Shown here: in pieces, positions 6,631-13,485 of the stretch | How positions within the stretch are numbered: the first letter of the stretch is position 1 | How the letters are laid out: each line of letters starts with the position of its first letter | NCBI GenBank assembly: GCA_028279945.1 | Contig: JANQMT010000072.1 | Location: 1 to 13,610, forward strand | Source of the DNA: JAKSCF01 sp028279945 | Lineage (GTDB): Bacteria; Bacillota; Clostridia; Peptostreptococcales; JAAYPU01 | Length of the DNA stretch: 13,610 bases | Direction of reading: 5' to 3' | Position numbers and translations under genes: made by a program | Notes under the pieces: generated by a model | What the model saw: the letters and a program-made list of their open reading frames with translations, nothing else | The model's database searches: none | What the model was told of the DNA's origin: nothing

Positions 6631-8226
6631 ATGGAAAATAATTTAAATAAGAAAGACCGTGACAGTATAGAGATTGGCCTCATAATTGTCAGCGTAGCTT
6701 TGCTTGTTGCATTTATCATTTTTATGGTTGTAAATCCGGAGACAACGGTTAATGGTATCAGTGGTTTTTTCTGGAAAATGATTTCAGTATTTGGACCTAT
6801 ATTTGAAGTTTTCACTTTTGCCACATTTATTATCGCTATCTATCTTGGCTTTGGTAAGTATGGTAAAATAAGGCTCGGTGACTGTAAGCCGGAGTATTCG
6901 ACATTCAGTTATATATCAATGATGCTGCTGGCATCCCTTGCTTCCGCAGCACTGTATTGGTCCTTTACAGAATGGGCCTATTATTATGAAAGTCCGGGGC
7001 TGGGCATGGAACCCTTTAGCACCCGAGCATTGGAATCTTCCCTTGGATATCAGTTCTTCCACTGGGGAATGACAAACCAGGCAATGTACACCATTATGGG
7101 TGTAGCCATCGCATACGGTGTATATGTTCGGAAAGTTCCTTCTTTCCAGACCAGTGCCGTATGCAGTGCTATGATGGGAGAACAGGTCAAAGGCAAATCT
7201 GCTATTGGTAAAGTTATCGATTTCTGCGTAATCTTCGGAATCCTGGGCGGATTGAGCTCCTCTCTGGGATTAGCAGTTCCGCTTGCAACCAGCGGAATTA
7301 ATCAGTTATTCGGCGTAGAAGCAACGGCGGCAATACAGATCGGTGTTATTGTAGTCATTGCCCTTGTTTACACATTTACTTCCTATCTCGGCACCAACAA
7401 AGGCATGAAAATAATCAGCAACGGAGCAGCAACTCTTTGTATAGCATTCCTTCTGTATGTGCTGTTCGCAGGGCCTACTACATTTATTTTAAAAAATATC
7501 GTTAATTCGTTCGGGTATATGATCCAATATCTCCCAAGGATGAGCTTGTTCACAGATCCGGTGGAGAATACAGGATTTCCTGAAGGCTGGACCATTTACT
7601 TTCAAGCATTCTACCTCAACTATGTAGCGATGATGGGTATCTTTATTGCTAAAATTTCAAAGGGTAGAACCATTAGGCAAGTTGCTATCGCAACGATTTT
7701 GGGAATCTCAGCCGGTGGCTGGTTCCTATTTGGAGTGAACGGCAGCTTCTCCATCAAGACATTCTTAGATGGAAGCGCTGATGTAGTAGGATTGGTCAAT
7801 AGCGGCGTAGGTGATGTTGCGATTTATAACATCTTAGAAGTTATGCCATTAGGCGCAACTTTATTGCCGGCTATTATCTTATTACTCATCGTTGGCTTTG
7901 TAGCACCATCCATGGATTCTGCGTCTCTCGCTCTGGCTGAAACAGTTACTAAACGGGGAACGCCTAAGATGGCCATGAGAATTTTCTGGTGCGTACTGCT
8001 TGCCGTCATCCCAATGTGCATCATTTTATCGGGTTCCGGATTTGATGCCATCAAGCAATTAGCCATTATCATATCTGTTCCGTTCTTAGTCATTGTAATC
8101 GGCATGGAAATAGGGCTGTTCAAGTGGCTAAGACATGATAGCCGTTCGGGGTTGCACAAAGCCAATATTGAACTCCAGGAAAAAGAAGAGAAAGAAGAGT
8201 TTGAAAAAGAAAGAATTGGCGCATAA
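6631..8226 (+). CDS. BCCT-family (betaine/carnitine/choline) transporter, CaiT-like with altered aromatic box
   Basis: A 531-residue membrane protein with about 12 hydrophobic segments and a highly charged cytoplasmic tail (about 498-529). It shows BCCT landmarks: an N-terminal NPE box, YWSFTEWAYYYESPGL (109-124) as in CaiT, FHWGMTNQAMY (143-153), FGILGGLSSSLGLAVP (202-217), the loop KISKGRTIRQ (341-350), and APSMDSASLALAETVT (425-440). Family members import quaternary ammonium compounds; CaiT exchanges carnitine for gamma-butyrobetaine. Unusually, the segment after GWT, normally FYWAWW in BetP and CaiT, reads YFQAFY (323-328), so the Trp residues of the cation box are replaced by Q, F and Y. 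W320 is kept. The start is uncertain: the best Shine-Dalgarno-like run is about 24 bases upstream, but no better in-frame ATG, GTG or TTG lies after it. It is the last gene of the cluster, separated by 225 bases. Family is sure; substrate is inferred as gamma-butyrobetaine or a related betaine. Confidence 0.93.
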   Translation: MENNLNKKDRDSIEIGLIIVSVALLVAFIIFMVVNPETTVNGISGFFWKMISVFGPIFEVFTFATFIIAIYLGFGKYGKIRLGDCKPEYSTFSYISMMLLASLASAALYWSFTEWAYYYESPGLGMEPFSTRALESSLGYQFFHWGMTNQAMYTIMGVAIAYGVYVRKVPSFQTSAVCSAMMGEQVKGKSAIGKVIDFCVIFGILGGLSSSLGLAVPLATSGINQLFGVEATAAIQIGVIVVIALVYTFTSYLGTNKGMKIISNGAATLCIAFLLYVLFAGPTTFILKNIVNSFGYMIQYLPRMSLFTDPVENTGFPEGWTIYFQAFYLNYVAMMGIFIAKISKGRTIRQVAIATILGISAGGWFLFGVNGSFSIKTFLDGSADVVGLVNSGVGDVAIYNILEVMPLGATLLPAIILLLIVGFVAPSMDSASLALAETVTKRGTPKMAMRIFWCVLLAVIPMCIILSGSGFDAIKQLAIIISVPFLVIVIGMEIGLFKWLRHDSRSGLHKANIELQEKEEKEEFEKERIGA

Positions 8227-8260
8227 GTGTGAAAACCCATAGTACGTAGAACATGCAATT

Positions 8261-8288
8261 AAGGGACAGATGTTGACATTTGTCCCTT
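8261..8288. terminator. Hairpin terminator after the transporter gene, possibly bidirectional
   Basis: A 12-base-pair stem (8261-8272 with 8277-8288, one G-T pair) with a four-base TTGA loop lies 35 bases after the transporter stop. It also lies 20 bases beyond the end of the convergent small gene. The T-run after it is short and broken (TTTAATAATGTTTT). It sits at the boundary between the catabolic cluster and the AT-rich flank. Confidence 0.75.
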
Positions 8289-8307
8289 TAATAATGTTTT
8301 AAAGGTT

Positions 8308-8553
8308 TTAGTCCAGAAACTTTTCTTGAGCATTTTTTAATTCAATGGGATTTAATGTATCCACATAATAATTTGCCACTTCAATACATTTGTCGTTATT
8401 TCTTTCGTAGAACCAATTATGAACTTTTCTTTCTATTTCTTGGTCAGTGCCGTTTACTTTATAAGGATATACTGCAACCAATTCCTCAGTTTCTTTATCC
8501 CGAATTCCCGCACGTCCTGCTGCTTCAAATTTACCGGCCAATTTACTTCCCAT
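8308..8553 (-). CDS. Small conserved-looking protein of unknown function
   Basis: An 81-residue cytoplasmic protein with a clear AAGGAGA site six bases before its ATG, convergent with the transporter gene. I do not recognise a named family, although the N-terminal half (MGSKLAGKFEAAGRAGIRDK) looks familiar from short clostridial hypothetical proteins. It has no signal peptide or membrane segment. The sequence looks like a small beta-rich N-terminal part with a DKETEELVAVYPY strand, followed by acidic helices (about 36-80). It stands alone between the terminator and rsgI. The good ribosome binding site, and codon use that matches the AT-rich flank, make a real gene likely. Confidence 0.7.
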   Translation of the reverse strand: MGSKLAGKFEAAGRAGIRDKETEELVAVYPYKVNGTDQEIERKVHNWFYERNNDKCIEVANYYVDTLNPIELKNAQEKFLD

Positions 8554-8618
8554 ATCAATCTCCTTTCAAAATACATACTAAATGGATCACTATTATTTTA
8601 GGAGAAATTATTTTTTTT

Positions 8619-8642
8619 ATTCTTATGTGTTTAGATAAGAAT
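8619..8642. terminator. A/T-rich hairpin just downstream of rsgI
   Basis: ATTCTTAT (8619-8626) pairs with ATAAGAAT (8635-8642) around an 8-base loop, six bases beyond the rsgI stop. Read in the rsgI direction the stem is followed by an A-run, not a U-run, so it is a poor intrinsic terminator. Read on the plus strand the T-run precedes it. It may stabilise the 3' end of the sigI-rsgI message. Confidence 0.3.
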
Positions 8643-8647
8643 TTAAC

Positions 8648-9880
8648 TTAATCATCTTTTTCATCGTCATCTTCATCATCATCATCGTCATCATCATCAT
8701 TTTCATCATCGTCATCTTTTTCATCGTCGTCTTCATCATCTTTGCCTTTTTCGTCCCGGTCTTCATCATCATTTCTGTCATTATCATAATTTTTATTGTG
8801 TTTTTTAGAATTTTTTTCTTTCCTCTTGTTGCTTTTTTTCTCATCATCTATTTCATCATCTTCATCATCTTCATCATCCTGATTAAGACGGGTATCCATA
8901 TTCTCAATATCATCGTAATCTACTTTTTGCTGTTTGTTCTTTTTTAGATTTTTTATTTTTTCATATAGCTTCTTCTTAAACCTTTCTTTTTTTATTTTGT
9001 CATGTTCGAGTTGTTTTATATTTTTGTTGAAATAAGTGCCTTTTTTAGCATCTTTATTGAAATGATTATCTTCAAAACCTTCTTCGTGATTTTCATATCT
9101 TTCTTCATGATTATCTTTTTCTCTTTTATTGTCTTGTTTATTTATGACTTGAACGATTTCAGTTTCTTCAATGAGTTGGGATACTTCCGTATTTTTAACT
9201 TCTTCAATGGTATCCATGTCTTGATGAGAATCTTTTACATCATTATATATTTCAAACTTACCAATAGAAACATTGGCCTTTTGTGCTTTTTTAACACTCT
9301 CTTTATTGCTTTCAATATAACCATAGGTAATATCACTCACATTTTTTTCTTGAATGGTTTTATTGACTTGTTTGATGATGACATCCTTGTTAAAATCATC
9401 ATCTAAAGCAGCACAAGACATCAATATAGTACTTTCTTGCTTTAGATACTCTTTTTCTATTGCATTATCAAAATATTCATTTAGCACCACATGAAAGGTA
9501 AGACCTTTCCAGTTATCACAAACCAAAAAATTGGCTTCTTCATTTAAAGGTATAACTTTGGTAACCATGTTTTTTTCATCGATATAAAACTCTATACTCG
9601 GGTTAATATCTATACTCACCACTGCAGCATTATAAGGGTTCATATAAGGATACAATTGGTTAATTTGAATCCCGGAAAGAAATAGACCTATTAATACGAT
9701 AGCAGCTGCAAATGCCCATTTGGCATAAGACCTTTGAGAATAAATATCGGATTCGGTAAAATAGATTTCTTGTGATTCATAGATATTCTTTTTCATTTTT
9801 AGTTTAATAAATTCTTGAGTATTTGTAAGAACAATACAATAATTGCGATTGACTTCCATGACTATTCCCTTATATATCAA
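8648..9880 (-). CDS. rsgI: RsgI-type membrane anti-sigma factor with long acidic extracellular tail
   Basis: Partner anti-sigma factor of SigI, encoded directly downstream of and overlapping sigI. Features in order are an N-terminal cytoplasmic RsgI domain starting at YKGIVMEVNRN, one membrane segment at about 55-72 (FAAAIVLIGLFLSGI), and the conserved extracellular motif VVSIDINPSIEF. The Asn-Pro bond in that motif is, as I recall, the self-cleavage site in RsgI proteins. A linker and then a highly charged tail follow, ending in about 30 residues that are nearly all D and E. Many clostridial RsgI proteins end in a carbohydrate-binding or enzyme domain that senses polysaccharide; none is visible here. 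I prefer the TTG at 9880 because AAGGTGG lies about eight bases upstream and homology starts there. A GTG at 9892 adds four residues and an ATG at 9859 would truncate the domain. Confidence 0.9.
   Translation of the reverse strand: MIYKGIVMEVNRNYCIVLTNTQEFIKLKMKKNIYESQEIYFTESDIYSQRSYAKWAFAAAIVLIGLFLSGIQINQLYPYMNPYNAAVVSIDINPSIEFYIDEKNMVTKVIPLNEEANFLVCDNWKGLTFHVVLNEYFDNAIEKEYLKQESTILMSCAALDDDFNKDVIIKQVNKTIQEKNVSDITYGYIESNKESVKKAQKANVSIGKFEIYNDVKDSHQDMDTIEEVKNTEVSQLIEETEIVQVINKQDNKREKDNHEERYENHEEGFEDNHFNKDAKKGTYFNKNIKQLEHDKIKKERFKKKLYEKIKNLKKNKQQKVDYDDIENMDTRLNQDDEDDEDDEIDDEKKSNKRKEKNSKKHNKNYDNDRNDDEDRDEKGKDDEDDDEKDDDDENDDDDDDDDEDDDEKDD
8651..8745. repeat. Degenerate (TCA/TCG/TCT-TC) triplet repeat coding the acidic tail of RsgI
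   Basis: An almost pure run of TCA, TCG and TCT trinucleotides encodes the terminal Asp/Glu stretch on the minus strand. A second, shorter run lies at 8839-8881. Repeats of this kind change length by replication slippage, so tail length may differ between strains without a change of frame. Confidence 0.75.
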
Positions 9881-10586
9881 TGTATTCACCACCTTTATCC
9901 ATAAGATATGCTTTAATATGATCCCATCCGCTGTCCAATATTAAAATACATGCTATGATATAGGTTCTATTGGACGTAATAACTTTAATTGAAATATCAA
10001 AATTACTGGAAATAAGATTTCTAGGTAATCTTTTTTTATCATAAAACTGTTCTAATAAAATAGGGGAACATACAATGTCTTTGGATAGTTTTATAATTTT
10101 AGATCGAGTATCCCTATGCTTTGGGGTATCCTCTATAAGCTTTAAGAATGGTATACCAAATTCATTCAGTTTATCTTTAAATTCCAAAATTTCATTTTTA
10201 AAGGATAGGTCTTGAACAAAATCACTGGGGTCTTCTACTCCATGATATTCGTCATCAGTAGAAACGCATTGTGGAGATTTGACTGCTTTTCTTTGAAAAT
10301 CGATGATTCTATTCTTAATGACTAACTCTGCGAATTTAAAAAAAGTGCCTTTGCTTTCTTCATATCGGTCCATAGCTTCATTGAATGCCTCAAGTGCAAT
10401 ACTTAACTCTTCAGAATTATTGACATCTATATATGTATGGGTAACCTTGGAAGCAGTGCTGATAATAAATGGCATATATTTTTCTATTAAGGTGTTTCTA
10501 AGTACATCATTACCACTTTTTATCTCAGATATTTCATTGGTTATTGAAATATTAGATTCTTTTTTTCTTTTAAATACATTTAGCAT
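9870..10586 (-). CDS. sigI: RNA polymerase sigma factor SigI
   Basis: A 238-residue protein, close to the usual 240-255 of SigI. The N-terminal sigma-2-like region includes IEKYMPFI (34-41) and the core-binding/-10 recognition segment ALEAFNEAMDRYEESKGTFFKFA (64-86), with NRIIDFQRK (92-100). The C-terminal SigI-specific domain contains RLPRNLISSNFDISIKVITSNRTYIIA (186-212), the clearest family signature. In Bacillus SigI responds to heat; in cellulolytic clostridia several SigI factors control polysaccharide-degrading genes. The gene precedes and overlaps rsgI, the usual arrangement, so the membrane partner holds it inactive. SigI operons usually autoregulate, but I do not see a clear C-rich SigI -35 element upstream. 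A TAGGTGA site precedes the ATG. Confidence 0.92.
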   Translation of the reverse strand: MLNVFKRKKESNISITNEISEIKSGNDVLRNTLIEKYMPFIISTASKVTHTYIDVNNSEELSIALEAFNEAMDRYEESKGTFFKFAELVIKNRIIDFQRKAVKSPQCVSTDDEYHGVEDPSDFVQDLSFKNEILEFKDKLNEFGIPFLKLIEDTPKHRDTRSKIIKLSKDIVCSPILLEQFYDKKRLPRNLISSNFDISIKVITSNRTYIIACILILDSGWDHIKAYLMDKGGEYIDI

Positions 10587-10669
10587 CGTATCACCTACTA
10601 TAGAATTCGAAATTGAGAATATGTTTAAGTGTACAGAAAATAAATTAGTTTTAAATCTGGTTTAATTAT

Positions 10670-10699
10670 AATATAAAATGGATGATTTAAGATTGTAAA
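10670..10699 (-). promoter_or_regulatory. Candidate vegetative promoter for sigI-rsgI
   Basis: On the minus strand TTTACA (10694-10699) is followed after 18 bases by TATATT (10670-10675), about 85 bases before the sigI ATG. The region is AT-rich, so a chance match is likely; no SigI-type element was seen. Confidence 0.3.
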
Positions 10700-10762
10700 A
10701 ATATTCATACATGGGTAGGTTGTTTTCCTATACGAAATACCGGCTACACCATGCTGTTTAAA

Positions 10763-10774
10763 TATGATATCATA
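10763..10774. promoter_or_regulatory. Perfect 12-base palindrome in the divergent intergenic region
   Basis: TATGATATCATA is a perfect palindrome 34 bases before the start of the nucleosidase-like gene, in the 221-base region between it and the divergent sigI. It is placed where a regulator or the promoter could lie. AT-rich composition makes it weak evidence. Confidence 0.25.
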
Positions 10775-10807
10775 AATAAATGATTAAATGTTTAGGAAGT
10801 GATGCGT

Positions 10808-11641
10808 ATGATTTACATTTCTTTTGCTTTTTTTAAAGAAGCTGAACCCTATATTCATAAGTATCAATTAAAGAAAAATATGAATATACACCCATTCTCA
10901 ATTTATTATAATTCGTATATGACAATCATTATTACTGGAATGGGGGTCATTAATGCGGGTGTTGGTACGACCTACATGCTTTCTAATTTTGAAATAAATG
11001 ATGAAGATATTTTTGCTAATATTGGTATTTGTGGGTCGAATCATAAGGAACATGATATTAGAGATGTGGTATTATGCAATAAAATTATTCAAAGCTGGGA
11101 TGAAAAATCCAGGTATCCGGATATTTTATATCAGCATCCATTTATTGAAGGATCTGTAGAAACTTTTATGAATGTAGTGGAAGAATGTACGCCGGAATTA
11201 AAAGGAGACACCATAGAAATGGAAGCTGCCGGTATGTTTAGAGCTGCATCTGTTTATTTTCCTCTGCATCATATGTTTTTTATCAAAATTATTTCCGATA
11301 AGCTTCATGACGTGTATGATGTAACCGATGAATCCGTATATGAGTTGATGAATAGTACCAGCGAATCCATAGTAAATTGGCTGGTATCCGTACATAATAC
11401 CATAAAAGGATGCCATAAAGGTCTAAGTGATGTAGAATCAGATTTACTGGCCGGTGTAAAAGAAAACATGAATCTTACAGAGAATATGTATGAGCAGCTG
11501 ATTAAGTTAGTGGTTTACTGTAAGTCGAGACAAGGTACTGTAGGTAAAGTCATACAACCTTATTTAGATATTAAAATCAATAGTAAAAATGAAAGGAAGA
11601 AATATTTTGAGGAACTCAGAAACAAGCTTAAAGATGCCTAA
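10808..11641 (+). CDS. Nucleoside phosphorylase/MTA-SAH nucleosidase-like protein with extra C-terminal domain
   Basis: A 277-residue protein. I place the start at ATG 10808 because AGGAAG lies eight bases upstream; a GTG at 10799 has no spacing for that site. The first 190 or so residues follow the PNP/UDP phosphorylase fold: TGMGVINAGVGTTYML near 40-55, FANIGICGSN near 70-79, the purine/ribose motif IEMEAAGMFRAA near 135-146, and IIKIISDKLHDVYDV, whose ISD holds the usual catalytic Asp. These enzymes split the glycosidic bond of purine nucleosides or methylthioadenosine/adenosylhomocysteine. About 80 residues follow that are not part of that fold; they are helical and charged and I do not recognise them. 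The end overlaps the splB start, so the two are co-translated, which links this gene to spore DNA repair or salvage of radical-SAM by-products such as 5'-deoxyadenosine. That link is inference. Confidence 0.75.
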   Translation: MIYISFAFFKEAEPYIHKYQLKKNMNIHPFSIYYNSYMTIIITGMGVINAGVGTTYMLSNFEINDEDIFANIGICGSNHKEHDIRDVVLCNKIIQSWDEKSRYPDILYQHPFIEGSVETFMNVVEECTPELKGDTIEMEAAGMFRAASVYFPLHHMFFIKIISDKLHDVYDVTDESVYELMNSTSESIVNWLVSVHNTIKGCHKGLSDVESDLLAGVKENMNLTENMYEQLIKLVVYCKSRQGTVGKVIQPYLDIKINSKNERKKYFEELRNKLKDA

Positions 11642-12620
11642 TTTTTCTCATATCTATATAGAGGACGATGTTTCTGACCATGAGAATACAATAAAAATAT
11701 TATCCCACTTTAAAACATCCAAAACAATCAAAATATCTAACTACAAAGAAATATTTAATCGAAAGGGTCAAGATTTTGTATTGCAAAAAGAGAGCATGAA
11801 GCTGGTTTTAGCTAAAAAAAGAGACGGTTTTCTTTACAATGGTGCTGAGGTTTGCGAAGATTTCGGAAATGATAATTTTTATTATACAGCATCCATCATG
11901 AACTGCGTGTACAATTGTGAGTATTGTTATTTACAAGGTATGTATCCATCCGGTTATATTGTGGTTTTTGTCAACATTGAAGATACTTTTTTTGAATTAA
12001 AAAAAATGTTGTCCATTAAGAAAAACATATATCTTTGCATTTCATATGATACAGACTTATTGGCTGTAGAAGGCATAACGGGTTTTGTAAGCAAATGGAT
12101 GGCTTTTGCACAACAAAACGACAACCTGAAAATTGAGTTGAGAACGAAATGTTCCAATTATACGGTTTTTGAGAGCCAACTACCTTTGGAGAATTTTATT
12201 TTGTCATGGACATTGTCACCTGAAGAAATTATTCATCAATTTGAAAAGAACACATCAAGCTTACAAAATAGACTGAACGCTATTAAAAAAACCATGAGAA
12301 TGGGTTGGAGAGTAAGGCTTTGCTTTGATCCCATCATACAGGTTGACGGATGGCAGAATATGTATGAAAAAATGGTTAAGCAAGTTTTTGATGAAGTGGA
12401 TGGAACCGGTTTAGAAGATATTAGTATTGGTGTATTTAGAATATCTAAGGATTATATGAAGAACATATTAAGTAAAAGACCCAATTCCTCCATCATTAAC
12501 TTTCCTTTTACATGTATAGATGGTGTAATGACGTATTCGGATGAATTAAGACAAGAGATGATTCAGCTTGTTTATAAAGAAGTTGAGCAACATGTGAGTA
12601 GAGATAAAATATACTATTAA
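11634..12620 (+). CDS. splB: Spore photoproduct lyase (radical SAM)
   Basis: A 328-residue protein of the SplB family. It repairs the spore photoproduct (5-thyminyl-5,6-dihydrothymine) during germination, using a [4Fe-4S] cluster and S-adenosylmethionine to make a 5'-deoxyadenosyl radical. The cluster motif is CVYNCEYC (C91, C95, C98), the C-x3-C-x2-C form, followed by YLQGMYPS. C135 in YLCISYDTDLL aligns with the H-donor Cys141 of B. subtilis SplB. WTLSPEEIIHQFE and RVRLCFDPII further along are typical. I start at ATG 11634, giving the family N-terminus MPNFSHIYIEDDV and an 8-base overlap with the previous gene. A TTG at 11607 has a better ribosome site and an ATG at 11589 would add 15 residues. 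Clostridial SplB proteins closely resemble this one. It marks the organism as a spore former. Confidence 0.92.
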   Translation: MPNFSHIYIEDDVSDHENTIKILSHFKTSKTIKISNYKEIFNRKGQDFVLQKESMKLVLAKKRDGFLYNGAEVCEDFGNDNFYYTASIMNCVYNCEYCYLQGMYPSGYIVVFVNIEDTFFELKKMLSIKKNIYLCISYDTDLLAVEGITGFVSKWMAFAQQNDNLKIELRTKCSNYTVFESQLPLENFILSWTLSPEEIIHQFEKNTSSLQNRLNAIKKTMRMGWRVRLCFDPIIQVDGWQNMYEKMVKQVFDEVDGTGLEDISIGVFRISKDYMKNILSKRPNSSIINFPFTCIDGVMTYSDELRQEMIQLVYKEVEQHVSRDKIYY

Positions 12621-12655
12621 ATATAATAAATAGAATACCAAAAGGAGGTTGGGAG

Positions 12656-13420
12656 ATGGATGTGAAGGGCTTGTATGAAGTCATTGCTAAGAGGAAATCT
12701 GTTCGGAAGTATTCCTTAGAGCCTTTAGATCATCGTATGCTGGGGAAGGTTGAAGCGTATGCAGAAGGTTTACAGCCTTTGGATAAGGATATTAAAGTTG
12801 AAATAAAATTTTTATCTCAAAAGGAAGTCAAACTGGTGCTTTTTCCAATTAAAGCACCCCATTATATGGTAGCTTTTTCAGAGGAAAAAGAGGGGTATTT
12901 GGCTAATGTGGGGTTTATGCTTCAACAGATGGATTTATTTCTTTCGGCTAACAGTCTGGGAAGCTGTTGGTTGGGAGTAGCAAAGCCTACTAAAGAGATC
13001 TTAAAAAAATCTAAGCTGAAATCTGTTGTTATTTTAGCGTTTGGGAAAGCAGATGAAAAATTGCACAGAGATAGTATTTCAGAATTTAAGAGGAAGCCAT
13101 TAGAAAAAATAACAGACCATTTTAAAAGAAAAGATTTAATTGAAGCGGCACAATTAGCGCCGTCTTCGACCAATAGTCAGCCATGGTTTTTTACGGGTAG
13201 TGAAAATATAATTCATGCGTACTGCATAAAAACCAGCGGCATTAAAGCCCTTATATACAAAAAATTGAATAAGATTGATATGGGTATTGGAATTTGTCAT
13301 ATATGGATAGCTGCACAGAAACAGGGCTATACGCCTGTAATCTTTTATGATAGTGAGGCAGTTTCCTGTGCTCCTGCCGGGTATAGCTATATGAACAGTA
13401 TAGCATTAACTCAAGTTTAA
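12656..13420 (+). CDS. Nitroreductase-family protein, TM1586-like pseudo-dimer
   Basis: A 254-residue protein with AAGGAGG nine bases before the ATG, 35 bases after splB. The first half has the FMN-phosphate motif RKSVRKY (13-19) and LQQMDLFLSANSLGSCWLG (89-107), which in ordinary nitroreductases lies near the end of the fold. The second half has AAQLAPSSTNSQPWFF (164-179) and DMGIGICHIWIAAQKQGY (208-225). This duplicated order fits the TM1586 type, in which one chain mimics the usual dimer and carries one FMN site. Such enzymes reduce nitro or quinone-like compounds with NAD(P)H; the natural substrate is unknown. It is last in the apparent nucleosidase-splB-nitroreductase unit and is followed by a strong terminator. 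Confidence 0.85.
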   Translation: MDVKGLYEVIAKRKSVRKYSLEPLDHRMLGKVEAYAEGLQPLDKDIKVEIKFLSQKEVKLVLFPIKAPHYMVAFSEEKEGYLANVGFMLQQMDLFLSANSLGSCWLGVAKPTKEILKKSKLKSVVILAFGKADEKLHRDSISEFKRKPLEKITDHFKRKDLIEAAQLAPSSTNSQPWFFTGSENIIHAYCIKTSGIKALIYKKLNKIDMGIGICHIWIAAQKQGYTPVIFYDSEAVSCAPAGYSYMNSIALTQV

Positions 13421-13437
13421 TCATCAAAAAATGTTTG

Positions 13438-13485
13438 ATCAAATCAGTCAGCAATTTTATTGCAGACTGATTTGATTTTTTTTTG
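13438..13485 (+). terminator. Strong Rho-independent terminator after the nitroreductase gene
   Basis: A long stem pairs ATCAAATCAGTC (13438-13449) and GCAA (13451-13454) with TTGC (13460-13463) and GACTGATTTGAT (13465-13476), with one A-A mismatch and a five-base loop. It is followed by a run of nine T residues. It ends the rightward transcription unit. Confidence 0.9.

Noticed and set aside
7824..8258. Minus-strand frame of 144 codons
   Set aside because: It lies antisense to the transporter gene, whose family motifs continue through this part.
8623..8847. Minus-strand Met/Lys-rich frame of 74 codons
   Set aside because: It is a shifted reading of the GAT/GAC/GAA triplet repeat that encodes the acidic tail of RsgI.
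8651..8890. Repeat array considered as CRISPR
   Set aside because: The repeats are simple triplets in a coding frame, without the spacers or 25-40 base direct repeats of a CRISPR array.
9002..9406. Plus-strand frame of 134 codons, very hydrophobic, membrane-protein-like
   Set aside because: It is the complement of the charged, AT-rich rsgI linker; Lys/Glu codons read backwards give Phe and Ile. There is no ribosome binding site.
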